The notes beneath the pieces are model-generated. The model worked only from the letters and a program-made list of their open reading frames with translations. It was not told the origin of the DNA and did no database searches. 64,000 nt of DNA, from NCBI RefSeq assembly GCF_009711165.2, contig NZ_WMID02000002.1:186001-250000 (forward strand). Direction: 5' to 3'. This DNA comes from Flavobacterium sp. MC2016-06. GTDB taxonomy: Bacteria > Bacteroidota > Bacteroidia > Flavobacteriales > Flavobacteriaceae. This document shows positions 62,168 to 64,000 of the stretch, piece by piece (position 1 is the first letter of the stretch; each line of letters opens with the position of its first letter). Position numbers and translations under genes: made by a program.

Positions 62168-63412
62168 ATGAGTCAAATAAAAAAACTTCTAATTATTGGT
62201 TTCGTCTGGCCAGAACCAAATTCGTCTGCAGCAGGCGGCAGAATGATGCAGTTGATTTCTATTTTTAGAGAAAATGGTTTTCAAATTACATTTGCAAGTC
62301 CCGCTTTAGACAGTGATTTTATGGTTGATTTGACTGCTTTTGGAGTAGAAAAAAGGGCTATCGAATTGAATAATGCTAGTTTTGATGATTTTGTGATTGA
62401 ATTAAATCCAGATGTCGTTTTATTTGACCGTTTTATGATTGAAGAGCAGTTTGGATGGCGTGTAGCCGAAAATTGTCCAAAAGCGATCCGATTATTAGAC
62501 ACCGAAGATTTACATTGTTTAAGAACTGCCAGACAAAAAGCTTTTAAAGAAAATAGAACTTTTGAATTGCTTGATTTACTGTCTGAAGAAGTGGCAAAAC
62601 GTGAAATCGCGAGTATTTTAAGATGCGATCTATCTCTTATTATTTCTGATTTTGAGATGAATGTTCTAAAAGATATTTTTAAAATTGATGTTAAGCTTTT
62701 GTTTTATCTACCTTTTTTGGTTGATGAGATGAATGAAAATGATCTTTTGAATCTGCCTTTGTTTGAAGAGCGTGAAAATTTTGTCTTTATTGGGAATTTT
62801 CTTCATGAACCGAATTGGAATACAGTTCAACATCTAAAAGAAACAATTTGGCCTTTGGTCAGAAAGAATTTTCCAGAGGCAGTTTTGCAGGTTTATGGAG
62901 CTTATCCTTCGCAAAAAGTACTGCAATTGCATCAGCCTAAAAGTGGTTTTTTTATATTGGGAAGAGCTTTAGACGCTAATGAAGTTGTGAAAAAAGCAAG
63001 AGTAGTTTTAGCGCCAATTCGTTTTGGAGCGGGTTTAAAAGGTAAATTATTAGAAGCCATACAATGCGGAACTCCAAGTGTAACAACTGAAATTGGAGCT
63101 GAAGCGATGCATGCCAATTTGCCTTGGAATGGTTTTGTTACTAATGATATGGAGCTTTTTGCTAAACAAGCTGTAGCATTATATCAAGATGAAAATCTTT
63201 GGAAACAATCTCAAATAAACGGAATTGCAATTGTAAATCAATGTTTTCAGAAAAGCCAGTTTGCTTCTGTTTTAATAAATGAAGTTAATGCTTTAATGAA
63301 CGATTCTGAAAACCATCGTTTACATAATTTTATGGGAAGCCTGTTGCAGCATCATACTTTAAAAAGTACCAAATACATGGCAAAATGGATTGAGGCTAAA
63401 AATAAAAATTAA
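62168..63412 (+). CDS. Glycosyltransferase family 4-like protein
   Basis: A 414-residue GT-B fold protein. N-terminal LLIIGFVWPEPNSSAAGGRM begins the acceptor domain. The C-terminal domain has FVFIGNFLHEPNW (nucleotide-sugar loop) and the donor-binding GLKGKLLEAIQCGTPSVTTEIGAE stretch in place of the usual EX7E motif. The donor and acceptor are unknown; a role in surface glycans is plausible. It is read alone and ends where the AraC-type regulator ends on the other strand. Confidence 0.83.
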   Translation: MSQIKKLLIIGFVWPEPNSSAAGGRMMQLISIFRENGFQITFASPALDSDFMVDLTAFGVEKRAIELNNASFDDFVIELNPDVVLFDRFMIEEQFGWRVAENCPKAIRLLDTEDLHCLRTARQKAFKENRTFELLDLLSEEVAKREIASILRCDLSLIISDFEMNVLKDIFKIDVKLLFYLPFLVDEMNENDLLNLPLFEERENFVFIGNFLHEPNWNTVQHLKETIWPLVRKNFPEAVLQVYGAYPSQKVLQLHQPKSGFFILGRALDANEVVKKARVVLAPIRFGAGLKGKLLEAIQCGTPSVTTEIGAEAMHANLPWNGFVTNDMELFAKQAVALYQDENLWKQSQINGIAIVNQCFQKSQFASVLINEVNALMNDSENHRLHNFMGSLLQHHTLKSTKYMAKWIEAKNKN

Positions 63413-64000
63413 ACCATTCTTCCAAATCCTACGGTTTCACGATACAATTGCGGTGAAACATCGGCGTTGGTTTTAAAAAATCGGCTGAAATAATGTTCGT
63501 CATCATAACCTAATTCGTAAGCAATCTCTTTTACGGTTTTATTCGTCATATACAATTCTCTTTTTGCTTCAATAATAATTCTTTCGGCAATAAGATCAGT
63601 TAGCGTTTTGTTGAAATAATTTTTAGATAATTTGGCTAATGCCTTTGGTGAAATATTGAGCATTTCGGCATAATTTCCTGCCGAATGTTTGGTTTTAAAA
63701 TTGTCTTCGATTGCGTCCTTCAAATTTTGCATAATAAAAGGTTCTTTAGAATCTGGAGTTGATTTTAATTCTTCTAATTGCTCCGTTTTTAGTCGAGAAC
63801 CCGTAATCAGAAATATTTTCAGGTATGAAATTAATGATTCATATTGTGCTAATTCTGCGTTTTGAATTTCTGTTTTCATTTGATCAATAATCATCTGAAA
63901 AGTAATTTTTGCTTGATCTGTAATTCGTATAAAAGGAGGCTGATAGATATTATTAAACAAAACGCCATTGCAGGAAACTTCTTTTTGATGCTTGTGAATG
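63409..64000 (-). CDS. AraC family transcriptional regulator, C-terminal part (cut by window end)
   Basis: A frame open from the window end (64000) to a stop at 63409 gives about 196 residues. The last 100 are the AraC helix-turn-helix pair (KTVKEIAYELGYDDEHYFSRFFKTNADVSPQLYRE), preceded by an alpha-helical linker. The N-terminal sensing domain lies outside the window. Its stop codon overlaps that of the glycosyltransferase on the other strand by two bases (TTAA). Confidence 0.85.
   Translation of the reverse strand, partial: IHKHQKEVSCNGVLFNNIYQPPFIRITDQAKITFQMIIDQMKTEIQNAELAQYESLISYLKIFLITGSRLKTEQLEELKSTPDSKEPFIMQNLKDAIEDNFKTKHSAGNYAEMLNISPKALAKLSKNYFNKTLTDLIAERIIIEAKRELYMTNKTVKEIAYELGYDDEHYFSRFFKTNADVSPQLYRETVGFGRMV

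Overview
The window looks like a chromosomal segment of a Flavobacterium-type member of the Bacteroidota. The DNA is AT-rich. It carries gliding-motility genes (gldA, gldD, gldE), a type IX secretion cargo protein, and promoters of the TTG-N19/21-TAnnTTTG type with few clear Shine-Dalgarno sites. Many intergenic spacers are filled with short degenerate repeats. No rRNA or tRNA gene and no CRISPR array was found, and no phage or plasmid region was recognised. The only transposase is a REP-associated one.

Layout. (1) 1-8.2 kb is an assimilatory sulfate-reduction cluster on the + strand: exporter fragment, APS/PAPS reductase, both ATP sulfurylase subunits, a sulfite reductase fused to a HEPN domain, two siroheme-synthesis enzymes and a ferredoxin-NADP reductase. 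No APS kinase is present and the reductase has the four-cysteine iron-sulfur pattern, so sulfate probably goes through APS directly to sulfite. (2) 9.1-15.9 kb is the methionine/folate block: a SAM-I riboswitch, a methionine synthase split into two genes (metH N and C parts) and metF. The two metH genes are separated by about 1.5 kb holding a tandem pair of unknown membrane-anchored proteins, REP palindromes and two copies of a structured element. (3) 16-28.7 kb is mixed: methyltransferase, dicarboxylate transporter, T9SS cargo, PLP enzyme, gldA, porin-like protein, glutamine amidotransferase, then metE divergent from an Lrp/AsnC regulator. A candidate small RNA with its own promoter and terminator lies at about 23.05-23.15 kb. 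(4) 28.7-35.2 kb holds dgt, a DUF3078 protein, dxs, a tandem pair of TonB-like proteins and tadA. (5) 35.5-44.4 kb holds an alpha-2-macroglobulin lipoprotein and penicillin-binding protein 1C, a classic pair, here separated by a REP-associated transposase flanked on each side by two REP palindromes. (6) 44.5-50.3 kb holds RNase G, a 30-residue basic protein, HU, mutY, ssb, gldE and gldD. (7) 50.4-64 kb holds a metal-binding lipoprotein, an EamA transporter, an active/inactive M16 peptidase pair, ribosomal proteins L21 and L27, a large membrane protein, an AsmA-like protein, MiaE, a glycosyltransferase and an AraC-type regulator cut by the window end.

The genes of regions 1 and 2 form one path from sulfate to sulfide to methionine: cysDN activate sulfate, cysH and the sulfite reductase reduce it, cobA and the Met8-like enzyme make the siroheme, the flavoprotein can supply electrons, and metF/metH/metE place the methyl group. 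The metH operon is under SAM control by riboswitch. metE shows no riboswitch and instead faces an Lrp-type regulator gene.

The strongest unexplained signal is in the spacers. At least 15 contain degenerate tandem repeats whose sequences differ but whose period is 7 bp throughout, with up to 14 units nearly in register, often ending just before a start codon. They coexist with two REP classes, an 18-bp palindrome, long inverted repeats and a structured element family.
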